Source of the DNA: Megaustenia siamemsis
Lineage: Eukaryota; Mollusca; Gastropoda; Stylommatophora; Ariophantidae
Direction: 5' to 3'
DNA: 64,000 nucleotides
NCBI GenBank assembly: GCA_032433765.1
Contig: JAVIAB010000049.1
Location: 20,815,779 to 20,879,778 of the forward strand
Shown: positions 31,330 to 41,763 of the stretch, one piece after another
Layout: every line of letters starts with the position of its first letter
Numbering within the stretch: position 1 is the first letter of the stretch
Notes under the pieces: generated by a model
What the model saw: only the letters and a program-made list of their open reading frames with translations
Told to the model about the DNA's origin: nothing
The model's database searches: none
Translations under genes and position numbers: made by a program

Positions 31330-31972
31330 GCCCCATCCACAATGGCAACCATTTCATGCAACACTTTGCTGTGTCGCCACATCCACAATGGCAACCATTT
31401 CATGCAACACTTTGCTGTATCGCCACATCCACAATTGCAACCATTTCATGCAGCACTTTGTTGTGTCGTCACATCCACAATGGCAACCATTTCATGCAGC
31501 ACTTTGTTGTGTCGCCACATCCACAATGGCAACCATTTCATGCAGCACTTTGTTGTGCGTCACATCCACAATGGCAACCATTTCATGCAACACTGTTGTA
31601 TCGCCACATCCACAATGGCAACCATTTCGTGCAACACTGTTGTGTCGCCACATCCACAATGGCAACCATTTCATGCAACACTTTGTTGTGTCGTCACATC
31701 CACAATGGCAACCATTTCATGCAGCACTTTGTTGTGCCGCCACATCCACAATGGCAACCATTTCGTGCAACACTTTGTTGTGTCGCCACATCCACAATGG
31801 CAACCATTTCATGCAACACTGTTGTGTCGCCACATCCACAATGGCAACCATTTCATGCAACACTTTGTTGTGTCGCCACATCCACAATGGCAACCATTTC
31901 GTGCAACACTTTGTTGTGTCGCCACATCCACAATGGCAACCATTTCGTGCAACACTTTGTTGTGTCGCCTTG
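31330..31972. repeat. 46-bp (some 43-bp) minisatellite, about 14 units
   Basis: Unit CACATCCACAATGGCAACCA + TTTCATGCAACACTTTGTTGTGTCGC. A 3-bp deletion (CACTGTTGTG) defines 43-bp units. The 233- and 272-codon frames here are artefacts. Confidence 0.96.
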
Positions 31973-32150
31973 TCTACCGCCCGTGACCTAGCGCTGTCTT
32001 GTCTGATGAAAGAACATACTCCATCGTCTGTCTTCAACTGCAAAGAAGACATGGATTGGCATCTATCTTTCCCGATTTCACAAAGTTGCAGACTTGCTAG
32101 TAGGTGGTACGTAAATCTGATTATGTAGCTGAGCTACAGCGGTGCTATAT
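31973..32150. other. Spacer
   Basis: No feature recognised. Confidence 0.35.
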
Positions 32151-32151
32151 T

Positions 32152-32265
32152 GTTATTGAGTTATTGAGTTATTGAGTTATTGAGTTATTGAGTTATTGAG
32201 TTATTTGCGGGCCATCCTCATTGCAATCCGAACATTTTGTTCTGTGCTCCGAACATATAAGGTGT
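32152..32265. repeat. TTATTGAG short repeat and R4 scrap
   Basis: Six copies of TTATTGAGTT at 32152-32205, then an R4 fragment (TTATTTGCGGGCCATC...CCGAACAT). Confidence 0.8.
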
Positions 32266-32339
32266 CATATGCTACATGCCAATCTTAACATTTATTTGTT
32301 TATTTCTTAGTATGAAAAGTAACCACTACCAAAAGTAAA

Positions 32340-32500
32340 GGTGTTAGGCGCATGGTAGGAAACCGTCTGAGAGATTAAATCAGAAATGAAGAACTGAGAA
32401 AAAGCTGGGAATGATCACTAACGTTGAATACATACAAAAACAACAAATAACATATTTTTTGCATCTTGATAAGAAAGAAATATCAAACCACAACAAAATA
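32340..32500 (+). pseudogene. LINE C scrap
   Basis: Remnants of RMVGNRLRD-stop, RNEELRKSWE.., and YIQKQQITYFLHLDKKEI. The 3' end is missing. Confidence 0.65.
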
Positions 32501-32619
32501 AGATTTAAACGATTTCTACGAGAACACGAGACCTCTTGTATACCATGAAATCAGTGGATTATAACTCTTTTCGTACGTTTTCGCGCACTGAACGTCATGC
32601 ACATTTCAGCTGCGTACGT

Positions 32620-32775
32620 TGCGCCGCACAGTGCTGCACTCTCAACTTGATTAGTGTAAACCGTCATCAAACCATATTCTATTTACATGTCTTGTATCAT
32701 CTTGGTATTGGTGAAATCTAATTCTTTGTCCAATTATCTACAAATTCATTATATGATATTGTAGGTATTAGAGAA
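32620..32775. repeat. R6 repeat, most complete copy
   Basis: CACTCTCAACTTGATTAGTG to ATATTGTAGGTATT. Matches 34190-34417 (interrupted) and the reverse of 2078-2160. Confidence 0.65.
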
Positions 32776-32789
32776 ATAGAATACCCTTT

Positions 32790-33130
32790 CGAAATCACAT
32801 TTAAGAAAGATATGTGAGATGCGATGCTTGAAAAAAGTAACAAACAACACAAGAAGAGATAGAATACCAAATGAAACCATAAGAAAAATGGTAGGAATAA
32901 AACCCTGACAAGAATATATAGAACTACAACAACTTAAATGTTTGGGCCACCTGGTCAGAATGAATTCTCACAAATCACTATCAAGGGCGTTCTTCTAAAA
33001 AATGCATGGAAAAAGACCCAATGGAAGACCCAGAAGAAGACGGATAGATACAGTGATAGAGACATGTAACAACAAAGGGAAATCACTAATTCAGACAGTT
33101 CGAGCAGCTCAAGAACGACAAATGATATAA
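32790..33130 (+). pseudogene. LINE D C-terminal region
   Basis: Translated remnants: MRCLKKVTNNTRRDRIPNET, KMVGIKP-stop, EYIELQQLKCLGHLVRMNS, and RRRRIDTVIETCNN to AAQERQMI. Leads into a tandem array of its own 3' end. Confidence 0.82.
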
Positions 33131-33716
33131 ACCACGACACCTTTTAGGTATCAGTGAGAAAGAGAAAAGTAGAAGATGGATAGATGCAGTGACAGAGACA
33201 TGTAACAACAAAGGAAAATCACTAATTCAGACAGTTCGAGCAGCTCAAGTACTACAAATGATATAAACCACGACACCTTTTAGGTATCAGTGAGAAAGAG
33301 AAAAGAAGAAGATGGATAGATGCAGTGACAGAGACATGTAACAACAAAGGAAAATCACTAATTCAGACAGTTCGAGCAGCTCAAGTACTACAAATGATAT
33401 AAACCACGACACCTTTTAGGTATCAGTGAGAAAGAGAAAAGAAGAAGATGGATAGATGCAGTGACAGAGACATGTAACAACAAAGGAAAATCACTAATTC
33501 AGACAGTTCGAGCAGCTCAAGAACGACAAATGATATAAACCACGACACCTTTTAGGTTATCAGTGAGAAAGAGAAAAGAAGAAGATGGATAGATGCAGTG
33601 ACAGAGACATGTAACAACAAAGGAAAATCACTAATTCAGACAGTTCGAGCAGCTCAAGAACGACAAATGATATAAACCACGACACCTTTTAGGTATCAGT
33701 GAGAACGAGAAAAGAA
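33030..33716 (+). repeat. About 134-bp tandem repeat of the LINE D 3' end (about 5 units)
   Basis: AGAAGATGGATAGATGCAGTGACAGAG... to CACCTTTTAGGTATCAGTGAGAAAGAGAAA recurs head-to-tail, with AGTACTACAAATG and AGAACGACAAATG variants marking pairs of units. Same breakpoints as 3816-4490 and 47640-48184. Confidence 0.92.
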
Positions 33717-33854
33717 AGAAGAAAGATATAAACATGTAGATTGATGCACAAAAGCATGACAAATTTTGCCTCTGAAATAACTTCCATTCCATTGATGAAA
33801 ACCTTCAGTACTGAAAAAAAAGTTAAAGAATATTCAAAACATAATGAAATATAA

Positions 33855-33940
33855 TAAAATGAGAAGCAGACAGAAGAGCAAACAAAAGGAAATCAAATCT
33901 CCCATCGACGCTGAAAGACAGATAAAGAAGGAATGAAGAT
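33855..33940 (+). pseudogene. LINE C terminal scrap
   Basis: SRQKSKQKEIKSPIDAERQIKK-like end; recognisable from AGCAGACAGAAGAGCAAAC and CTCCCATCGACGCTGAAAG. Confidence 0.6.
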
Positions 33941-34185
33941 TTGCTAATTTTGTCTTCACATGAAATGTAAAATCACCGCAGTCACGATACGTAAAGCAGG
34001 TAAGTTGTGAAGTCGTGAGCTGAAAGACAAAAAAGTAGACCAGTAATGGAAGACATGCTCGGAGCGTTTAATAGGAATAGACAAATGTCATAAAACATTA
34101 AGCTCAGAGGCGTAACAAAATAACGACTGGAAAAACAAAAAAAAACACAAGCTCAAAGACAATGTTATTTAATAATCATCATCAG
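33941..34185. other. Spacer
   Basis: A-rich, no feature recognised. Confidence 0.35.
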
Positions 34186-34189
34186 ATGA

Positions 34190-34417
34190 GATTAGTGTGA
34201 ACTGTCATCAAACCATATTCTATTTACATGTATTGTATCATCTTGGTATTGGTCAAATTTAATTCTTTGTACATATATATATGGCCCTTTTCGTCTTGTC
34301 AGACGGTCTAGTGGAGGCTATTGCGTATTTTTTTGAGGTATTGTTTTTGCCGAACAGCTTCTCTCGTGGCTTCTTTGTCCAATTATCTAACAATTCATAT
34401 ATGATATGTTAGGTATT
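34190..34417. repeat. R6 repeat interrupted by a LINE H scrap
   Basis: R6 runs to TTCTTTG (34263-34269), resumes at TTCTTTG (34371-34377). The 101 bp between contain a TATATATA tail and the LINE H finger end (complement of SHERSC: GAACAGCTTCTCTCGTGGC), so a 7-bp TSD is likely. Confidence 0.7.
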
Positions 34418-34770
34418 CATCATCATCAAGTACCATGCCTGCTGGCGTAGGTGATCATGTCTCTCCACAACTTTCGATCTCGACAGTTATTTATCATTTC
34501 TGTTGCTGACCTTTTGCCAAGACATTCTCTTAAGCTGTCTGGTATCTTTTCCCTTCGCTTCCCTCTATCTCTTCGTCCATCAATTTTTACAGTTGTCACA
34601 ATATATTCCAATTGTTCTCTTCTCATTACATGGCCAAAAAATGATGATTGTTTATTCCTAATATTGGAAATTAGCTCTCTTTTTACATTTGTCTCTTTCA
34701 TAACATTTTCATTACTCTTTGTTAACTGTCTCTACATACTATTTAATAACTATTTTTCTTGTTTTTATTA
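34418..34770 (-). pseudogene. LINE A 3' end
   Basis: Open frame 34701-34426: KRELISNIRNKQSSFFGHVM, RREQLEYIVTTVKIDGRRDR and KLWRDMITYASRHGT. A CATCATCATC tail at 34419. The 5' side is degraded around 34730 and leads to the 25-bp array. Confidence 0.85.
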
Positions 34771-34844
34771 TAAAAAATGGAATGTACAGTATCTTCCTCA
34801 TTTTTTTTTTGTGAAAGCTGCTTTTGCTTGAGCCATTCTGCATC

Positions 34845-35022
34845 TCACCCTTGTTATACATCTGTCATCTCACATCTGTTGTACATCTATCAACTCACCT
34901 CCGTTATAAATCTACCACCTCACCTCTGTTGTACATCTACCACCTCACCTCTGTTGTACATCTACCATCTCACCTCTGTTGCACATCTACCACCTCACCT
35001 CTGTTGTACATCTACCACCATA
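34845..35022. repeat. 25-bp minisatellite, second locus (about 7 units)
   Basis: CTCACCTCTGTTGTACATCTACCAC units, the same family as 22690-23828 and again beside LINE A on the same strand. Confidence 0.92.
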
Positions 35023-35061
35023 TATAGGTGAGGTATGCCTGTATACCTCACCTATATATGG
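35018..35061. repeat. Perfect 19-bp hairpin with 6-nt loop
   Basis: Arm CCATATATAGGTGAGGTAT (35018-35036), loop GCCTGT, arm ATACCTCACCTATATATGG (35043-35061); TCTACCA/TAGATG extend it imperfectly. It sits exactly at the end of the 25-bp array. Confidence 0.95.
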
Positions 35062-35085
35062 TAGATGCATATCTTGCAATATTAG

Positions 35086-35142
35086 AACCCTATCTCTTGT
35101 CCTTTGTAATCTAGTTCACTAATATCTGTGCTATCGTGGCTC
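35086..35142 (-). mobile_element. S1 head scrap
   Basis: Contains CTATCTCTTGTCCTTTGTAA and a GCTATCGTGGCTC end, i.e. the tRNA-like 5' part of S1 reversed, cut just before box B. Confidence 0.7.
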
Positions 35143-35350
35143 AAAAGGCGATCATGTCCTTCCACTATTTTCTACCCACAATGCATCATCGTATAAATTC
35201 TACTTATGACTGTTTTCTGTACAATAACATCAATCTATTGTGCATCTCTTATCTCTGTCGTCCGCGATCTCTTTTTTCCTGTATTTTGTCAGCTGTAACC
35301 AAGTTTCCAACTTTCCTATTCTCGTGATGTGCCGAAAAAAGTGTCCAAAA
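35140..35350 (-). pseudogene. LINE E 3' end scrap
   Basis: Complement encodes remnants of FFGTSRE.KVGNLVTADKI and RSRTTEIRDAQ; ends near GGCGATCATGTCCTTCCAC. Confidence 0.65.
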
Positions 35351-35369
35351 AATGTCGAAAAAATGTCTT

Positions 35370-35625
35370 TCTGATGTTTCTTCTCAATTTTTGGGGCATG
35401 TTAAAAGACACAACAGCCTACTAAAAGTAATATTGGAAGGAAACATACAAGGTAAAAGAGGCAAAGGCAGACCAAGACTAACATGGACGAGTAACATGAA
35501 AAGATGGTCAAGTCAATCTTTGACAGCCTGCACCATCAAAGCAAGAAACAGAGTAGAATGGCGATCCATGGCTGCCAACCTTCGTTGCGGAGAAGGCACA
35601 CGATGATGATGATGATGATGTTTCT
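35370..35625 (+). pseudogene. LINE F 3' end
   Basis: Frame 35352-35606: FLGHVKRHNSLLKVILEGNI, QGKRGKGRPRLTWTSNMKRW, TACTIKARNRVEWRSMAANL, RCGEGTR, then a GATGATGATG tail. The last 75 codons are uninterrupted, so it is one of the younger LINE F ends. Confidence 0.85.
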
Positions 35626-35850
35626 TAGCAGCTCCCATTTATCTTTGAGAATGTCCTTTTTAGTCGTTTAGCTGTCCGAGAAAATCATCGTCTTGTTATT
35701 TGTTTGTCTATTGTCATTGTCCATGATTCACTTCCATAGGTCAGATTTGGATCTAAATGGCACCGATGAACTTCCTTGTCAACTCCATTGGCATAAACTT
35801 GTTGCGTAAGATATTTTTCATTTTCTGAAATGTTCTTTTTGTCATGAGCT
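35626..35850 (-). pseudogene. Unassigned LINE thumb fragment
   Basis: Complement shows YLTQQVYANGVDKEVHRCHL, PNLTYGSESWTMTIDKQ and FSRTAKRLKRTFSKINGSC-like pieces, as in GAT-tailed LINEs, but too diverged to assign. LINE B is inserted in its continuation. Confidence 0.55.
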
Positions 35851-36140
35851 CTTCATCTTCTACCTTTTTAGCTCCCACTGGAGCATAGGTCTTCAACAAA
35901 CACTTTCCAAGTCATTCTGTTTTTTGCCATTCTTTTAAGATCATTCCATGTCTTCCTCATCATCTTCATCTCTGTTTCTGTCTGTCTTCTCCAAGAATTT
36001 ATTTTTCTTCCTCTTTGTCTTTTTCCCTGGGGATTTAAAAAAGGGCCTGTTGTATAATACTCTCAGTGGCTTCCGCAGTGTGTGTCCTATCCAGCGCCAT
36101 CGTCTTCGCTGTATCTTTTTATCCACTGGTATTTTTTTGC
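35851..36140 (-). mobile_element. LINE B insertion (290 bp), about 17-bp TSD
   Basis: TCTTTTTGTCATGAGCT (35834-35850) and TCTTTTTGCCATGAGCT (36141-36157) differ at one base. Inside: the 3' tail (CTTCATCTTCTACC), one unit of the FVEDLCSTGS end, a KKNKFLEKTDRNRDEDDEED frame and RRRWRWIGHTLRKPLRVLYN, 5'-truncated at the VDKKIQRR codons. Confidence 0.88.
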
Positions 36141-36157
36141 TCTTTTTGCCATGAGCT

Positions 36158-36506
36158 ATTCACCTTTTATTTATGGGATGCCAATTCCACATGATCATAT
36201 TATTGTAAGCAATTATTTACATTTTCTCCGATCCTAAATGATAGCAAGATATCCCAGCTTTTCTAGTAAAACAAAACCAAACAAAATCCAAACGTTTCGA
36301 TCACAAGAACGTCAAATAAATTAGAAGAAAACAAAACAAAATATAAATTATAAGTCGGAAGAAATATTTTAAAATATCATAAAAAGTTTCAACAACATCA
36401 CTCTGGAAGTGCGTACACAAGTACGGGTGACCAACGAAGGCCTGTTTACACTCGCGACCACTAAAAGGCCATTGGCCCTTTAAAGTAGAAAAGCGTAGCC
36501 TAAAAT
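36158..36506. other. Spacer, no gene seen
   Basis: No clear repeat; probably includes the continuation of the unassigned LINE at 35626. Confidence 0.35.
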
Positions 36507-37349
36507 CGGTGACAAATAAAAATAAATGAAATTATTATACAGGGAAACTTCCGATGCGATAATTCAGGGAATCATACGAGGAAGAGGTATGTACTACAGC
36601 ACTCAGAAAAAATGACAAATAAACAACAACAGAAAAAAAAAACAAAGAACAATATATGGTTCGATGCAGGATCGAACCCGTACTCCACGGCACTGCGCCT
36701 TGCCACGAGGAGCCGAACGCTAGGGAACACTGCCACTCAGCTAATTAAAAAATTAGCTATAGTGGACGATGTATTTCACGCAGGTGTTCTCATGACTATA
36801 GCATAAGGTTACGATCACAGCTCGGGAATAAATTGTATTTCTGTACTTTCCTATTAAGGCAAGTATCTCCCAGTAGGGCTGAATACTTGTGTTGCAGACA
36901 AACATTTATTGGACGATACTACACGAATAGTAGTTTCCAGTGGTTTTCATACTGGAGAAAAAATAATAATAAATAAATATTATTATAGAGGTAAACTTCC
37001 GAGGCGATAATTCAGGGAATCATAGGAGAAAGAGGTATGTATTACAGTATTCAGAAAAAATGACAAATAAACAGAAATACAATTTATTTCCGAGCTGTGA
37101 TCGTAACCCTATGCTATAGTCATGAGAACACCTGAGTGAAAGACATTGTCCACTATTGCTAATTTTTTGGTTAGCTCTGTGGCAGAGTTCCCTAGCGGTC
37201 GGCTTCTCGTGGCAAGCGCGCAGTGCCAGGGAATACGGGTTCAATCCTGCTTCGGATCATATATTGTTCTTTGTTTTTTTTCTGTTGTTGTTTAAATGTC
37301 ATTTTTTTTTTGAGCGCTGTAATACATCCCTCTTCTTCCTATGACTCCC
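36507..37349 (-). mobile_element. S3 element, copy 2, full unit plus inverted 5' segment
   Basis: On the minus strand: 3' tail (AATAATTTCATTTATTTTTA, 36507-36540), then body, a tRNA-like head (box B at about 36668-36680) and internal region to about 37070. There the strand switches, and 37071-37349 repeats the same sequence in plus orientation. Arms of about 270 bp (36575-36840 vs 37080-37345) face each other. TAGCCTAAAATC at 36495-36506 and TAGTCTAAAATC at 37350-37361 may be a TSD (1 mismatch). Confidence 0.78.
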
Positions 37350-37765
37350 TAGTCTAAAATCTACAGTCTGAATACAAATGTTGAGCAAATCGACCTACCA
37401 GCGCCGTGTCTGGACGAAAGACGCAGACATTGCTAGTTTTCTATTGCGTAAACTAGCGACACAGCGCCCAAACGACTACTTAACGAACGAAAGCTAAGTC
37501 GAAAAACCAGAAAAAGCAACCAGCTGTCTCAGCAAAGAAAGATAATAAATCATTGAACGTATCGAGAAGGAGAGATTGTAAATAGTTCTGGGCTAAGTAA
37601 GCAATAACGCCATTCTAATGATGAGAAACATGTTTAAACTGATGTCGATAACATCTAGTCTTCCCTGGCCTCAAACCAAATCCTATATCGGGGTATCTGG
37701 CGGTAATAAAGAGCCATAATAGCTTTTGCTAATGCAAATGTGGGGAGACTCATTTTGTGCATAGA
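37350..37765. other. Spacer, no gene seen
   Basis: Mixed composition without a recognisable frame. Confidence 0.4.
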
Positions 37766-37768
37766 AAC

Positions 37769-37769
<1 letters not shown>

Positions 37770-37838
<69 letters not shown>

Positions 37839-37842
37839 TATA
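37770..37842. repeat. (TA)n microsatellite
   Basis: Nearly pure alternating TA with TGTA and TACA interruptions; potential cruciform. Confidence 0.97.
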
Positions 37843-37860
37843 ATTTAAAGATTGAAAGGA

Positions 37861-38437
37861 ACTGTCTTATAAACACAATTCTATAGAGGAAATTTAAAAA
37901 GCAGAATAGCTCAGGCCAAAATGGCATTTAAGAAAATGAAAAAAATGTCTTATGCAACAAATCTATGTCAATAAAAATGAGAAAGAGAGTTCATTGGTGC
38001 TATATAGAACCAATTCTGACCTATGGAAGCGAATCATGGACAGTAGACAAACAAATGAAAAGACGATTAGAGGCCACAGAGATGGGATTTCTCAGAAGAA
38101 TGTTGAAAGTTCCCTGGACAGATAAAAAGATCAATGAGGAAGTTCTCAAAGAGGCCAACACAAAAAGGGAACTCTTAAAAAACATCAGAAAGAAGCAATC
38201 AACATTTATCGGGCACATCATGAGAAGAGGAAAGTTGGAATACTTGGTTACAACTGGAAAAATAAAATGAAAGAGAGATTGTGGACAACAAAGAGAGAAA
38301 ATACTGGATAGCTTGGTGTCATGGCATGGAAAACAGTCAACAACAGAACTGAAACGATGCACTGTAGATAGAAGATTGTGGAGGGACATGATCGCCTACG
38401 CCAACCGGCATGGTACATGATGATGATGATGATAGAG
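37861..38437 (+). pseudogene. LINE E 3' half, best copy
   Basis: Frame 37965-38270: MRKRVHWCYIEPILTYGSES, WTVDKQMKRRLEATEMGFLR, RMLKVPWTDKKINEEVLKEA, KKQSTFIGHIMRRGKLEYLV and TTGKIK-stop. The continuation encodes REKILDSLVSWHGKQSTTEL and RRLWRDMIAYANRHGT plus a GAT tail. Upstream remnants (RIAQAKMAFKKMKK-like) reach 37870. It is a post-palm LINE fragment with one premature stop. Confidence 0.87.
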
Positions 38438-38439
38438 GA

Positions 38440-38820
38440 AATTAAAATGTTATGGCCACGTAAGATGACACAGCGGCCTGGAAAAACCGATAATGGAAAG
38501 TTTGGTTCCTGAGGTGCAGACCAAGAAGAAGATGGCTTCAAGATATGAAGACCTTGAACATGACAACAGAAGAAGTGGGAGATCTGGCTAGAGACAGCGA
38601 TTCTTTCAATGCGCTGTGGTGAATGCAACGTTCTGTGGGAGATCTGGCTAGAGACAGAGATTCTTTCAGACAGGCTGTGGTGAATGCAACGTTCTGTGGG
38701 AGATCTGGCTAGAGACATAGATTCTTTCAGACGGGCTGTGGTAAATGCAACTTTCTGTGAGTGATCTGTTTAGAGACAAAGATTCTTTCCTGCGGGATGT
38801 GGTAAATGCAACGTTCTGGA
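38440..38820 (+). pseudogene. LINE I 3' end with about 4 tandem 61-bp terminal repeats
   Basis: KCYGHVR-stop, then a LEKPIMESLVPE-like part, KKKMASRYEDLE, and VGDLARDSDSFNALW. The last 61 bp (GGGAGATCTGGCTAGAGACA...GCAACGTTCTGT) then repeat three more times with drift. Same unit as 13846-14515 on the other strand. Microhomology TGGGAG(ATCTGG) joins the end to the restart point. Confidence 0.85.
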
Positions 38821-38859
38821 AAGGACATCGGACCTGATGATGATTATATATATATTAGC

Positions 38860-39120
38860 CTCCGTCATAGTTGACTATGGATTTTTCAGTGCCCCTATAA
38901 ATGTTATTTGTTCTTTCCTTTCTCCGTGTATATTATCTTTTTGTATGAATCTGTCTGCTTTTTGTTTGAGTTGGAGCTTTAGAGTGTGTTTCCAAAGATT
39001 GCAGTCCGGAGCTTTACCTTCCTAGACTGCAGGGATTATCTTCAGAGTCTTCACGTCGCCTCTACACGCGTCTAAAAATGAAAGTTTTGGGCGCTCCCTA
39101 GCCCACTTGCCATCTTCCAG
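38860..39120 (-). pseudogene. LINE K 3' end
   Basis: Complement includes NLWKHTLKLQLKQKADRFIQ and an upstream RVEATWRL-like segment; matches 20822-21035. Confidence 0.6.
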
Positions 39121-39124
39121 TTGT

Positions 39125-39332
39125 TATATATATGTATCCATTGTTCTTTCGGGCCAAATACAGCACATAGGGCGGAACCACAATCTCAAAAAAAAAAAAC
39201 AGAAAACTTGAGTACCAAAATGGCACATATCGCAGAGATCACTGCTTCTAAAATCTATAGCCGTGTTTCCATAACAATACTTTTTACAATGACAGCTTGT
39301 CAAACCATCGATCAACCTCGTTAGTCGCATAT
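39125..39332 (-). mobile_element. S5 SINE, 5'-truncated
   Basis: S5 3' two-thirds: GTTCTTTCGGGCC.AA..CAGCACATAGGGCGGAACCAC, TGGCACATAT.GCAGAGATCAC, to TTAGTCGC. The GATA tail is degenerate (TATGTATCC). Confidence 0.75.
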
Positions 39333-39541
39333 TTTTCTTCTTCTACATTTCAGCTCCCTGTGGAGCAAAGGTCTTCAACAACCCTTTGAAAGCCAATCTG
39401 TTTTTTGTCATCCTTTTACCATCATTTCATGTCTTCTCCATCATCTTCATCTCTGCTTCCATCTGTCTTCTCCAATAATTCCTTCTTCCTCCACTTTGTC
39501 CTTTTCCCAGGGGATTCCAAAAAAAAACCTGTTGTGTAATA
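39333..39541 (-). mobile_element. LINE B insertion (209 bp), 12-bp TSD
   Basis: TTAGTCGCATAT at 39321-39332 and 39542-39553. Inside: the 3' tail TTCTTCTTCTACAT, a single terminal unit (CAGCTCCCTGTGGAGCAAAG) and codons up to the GLFF..WNPLGKGQ region. Confidence 0.85.
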
Positions 39542-39553
39542 TTAGTCGCATAT

Positions 39554-39779
39554 ATATATATATGAACAAATTATGCAAAGTATAATTGATAGCTGAATGC
39601 ATTCCATATCTCCGACGTATTCTTGATATTACCTGGAAGACCAAAGTGAGAAACGTGGAGGTCCTCACTCGCCACAGGCCTCTCGAACATCTACACGCTC
39701 CTCAAACAACTTAGGTTCCGCTCACACCGTATGTAACACGGCCTCATACCAAACGATCAACTTTATAGATAACTAGATG
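39554..39779. other. Spacer, no gene seen
   Basis: No feature recognised. Confidence 0.35.
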
Positions 39780-40270
39780 ATGGTAAACCAGCTCGAGGGC
39801 GTCCAAAACTGATGGAGACTTTGCTTCCGGCGACGATGGTTACATCGACCCGGAAGTTGATTCATTATAAACATCTCACCTTTGCTCAGCACACTGACCC
39901 CTGTGTGAACTCCTCTGGTTCTGTGTGCATTTGCGCATATTTCTGCACATTCACGACAGCCACACTTTTGTTACCATTTCCTTTTCATACACATAGGATA
40001 GACATTTTTCTTTAACATATTTCGAATATTTTTGTTTTGAATGTTTCGTTTTTAGTTTTGTGTGTGTGTTTTTCTTGCTTGTTCCTGCTGAAAGCCTATT
40101 GGGCCGAAACGTCGTTTAGTCTGTGTCGTCCACTTATCACGTAAAGCTTCTAACATACAATTTTTTGTATTTTTTAATTTTTCCTCATATTCAGCTTTAC
40201 TGCAGCCTCGCATTTTTATGCATTCATTTGCATTTCTTTGCCTTAACACCTCACCTTTGCTCAACAGGAA
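39780..40270 (+). other. Possible Penelope-like element remnant with hammerhead-like core
   Basis: CTGCTGAAAGCC-TATT-GGGCCGAAACG (40088-40114) resembles the hammerhead core pattern CUGANGA-stem-GAAAC carried by Penelope-like retroelements (established for the class); the A in CUGA is C here. CATCTCACCTTTGCTCA (39870) and CACCTCACCTTTGCTCA (40247) form a loose direct repeat. No RT or GIY-YIG frame seen. Confidence 0.3.
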
Positions 40271-40690
40271 ACACGTAAAAATCGAACAGTGTGAACTATC
40301 AGGATGAAGACCTTTTTCTCATTACTGGAACGGGACTGTAGCAGATGTTAGAATAGTCTGGCCAAGCGAGCAGGGATCGAAGAGGGAAGACAACCCGGTA
40401 CTCAACAATGTCGTGCTGAAGTCGGATGTTTTGGGCCGAAAGGCGCAAATATAACAGTTATACTGCAAACCACAACACAACGCAGACACGTCCACTTAAC
40501 ATCCTTTTAAGGGCGGATGACGAAGAGGAATTCTACAGTCTACGAATACTCTAGAATACTTTAGTCATCGGACGAACGTAAGCAAGAATACCCCACTAGC
40601 AGCGAAGATAATCTTTTCTATTTTTTTTCCTGGTTTCGATTAACCTCGTCTATTTGGTTCCGACTAGCATATCGTGAATGGTGTGTTTGT
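40271..40690. other. Spacer, no gene seen
   Basis: Mixed composition, not repetitive. Confidence 0.35.
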
Positions 40691-40695
40691 TTGTA

Positions 40696-40970
40696 GGCTC
40701 AACATCATCGAGATGGAGAATCGTCTTCTTCAGCTTTGGTTCGCTGGTTCCTTCGCTAATAATCCAAGAGCGCTGTGCTACGGAGTTTCTGCACGCGGAT
40801 CGGTGCTCCCCGTCGAATTTTCCCGAAATTTTGTCAACAAAAACCGACACACATCGTGGACCCGAGTCTGTGCTACGAAATTTGTGCACGCTGATCAGTG
40901 CTATCCTCGGATTTTCCCGAAAAATTGTAAATGGAGGGGGGCAGTATCGGAGCGCCCATGGATTCGTCCG
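40696..40970 (+). CDS. Possible orphan exon (splice-bounded open frame)
   Basis: The sequence preceding 40696 ends TTTGTTTGTAG (acceptor-like), and 40971 begins GTAAGC (donor-like). One frame is open throughout: LNIIEMENRLLQLWFAGSFA, then NNPRALCYGVSARGSVLPVE and RVCATKFVHADQCYPRIF. It contains a diverged internal duplication about 94 bp apart (CTGTGCTACG..GTTTCTGCACGC vs CTGTGCTACG..ATTTGTGCACGC). Composition is more GC-rich than the surroundings. No family recognised. It could equally be part of an unknown repeat. Confidence 0.22.
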
Positions 40971-40984
40971 GTAAGCAATGATAA

Positions 40985-41760
40985 TGATACTATATTGTTT
41001 ATAACAACAAAACTACCAACAAAATAAACGACAATTTGGGCGTACTAAAGAATATATCGCAAAAAAAAAAAAAAACAGAGAAGTGGCACACAAGACAATG
41101 TGGTAAATGTGTTCCTCCAACTCTAGCAACGGAGCTAATTAATCGAAGGGCACGCGTGTTCTCTGAAAACGTCATATTTTGGCCATTACGCATCCCGGAA
41201 GTCTATATGCGGCACAGACCTTCCGGGCAAACATGGCCGACCGGAAATACGTATGTATTATCAAACTTGATGCCCGGCAGTTGCTCTTCTAGGTTACGCT
41301 GACATAAGCTCTTCCATCAGCTTAAAAGACATGTCCCATTCATATTTTCATTCTGGATTCCTGTTGCCGACATTAAAGGGACAAACCTTCATTGATTTCG
41401 GGAAAACCCGAAAGCGGGGAAAAACAATCTCTAAATTTGTGGCTATTCATTTTGAAACGAAAGTTTAGCAAGAGCTGAAACTGTAATTAAGCTCTCCTTA
41501 GCCAAAGTTAATACGATGTGAAAGAGAGATTATTCCCCTTGCAAAATATCGGCTAAGATTTTCTGGCTAAAAATCATTACTGGTACAAATTTTAAAATAT
41601 TGATTCAAGCTGGGATATCAATGTTTCAATTATTAAGGATTTTTTTTAGCGAGAAGGATAATTGATACTTTACAGTTTAGCGAGTTGAGTGTGAAATTGT
41701 ACCTTGGAGATGTGAAGAGTGATCGATGAAGCACCATATTGTGGTTTGCAGTAAAAGTAG
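40985..41760. other. Spacer, no gene seen
   Basis: Includes an A15 run near 41060 and balanced-composition DNA, but no long frame or known repeat. Confidence 0.4.
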
Positions 41761-41763
41761 TAG

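Noticed and set aside
31285..32128. Frames of 211-272 codons rich in His/Thr/Cys
   Set aside because: 46-bp repeat read in different frames; unit length changes to 43 bp without protein conservation being testable.
36575..37345. Classical DNA transposon with terminal inverted repeats
   Set aside because: Arms are two copies of a tRNA-headed unit with a LINE-type tail on one side only and a 12-13-bp TSD, which fits retroposition better.
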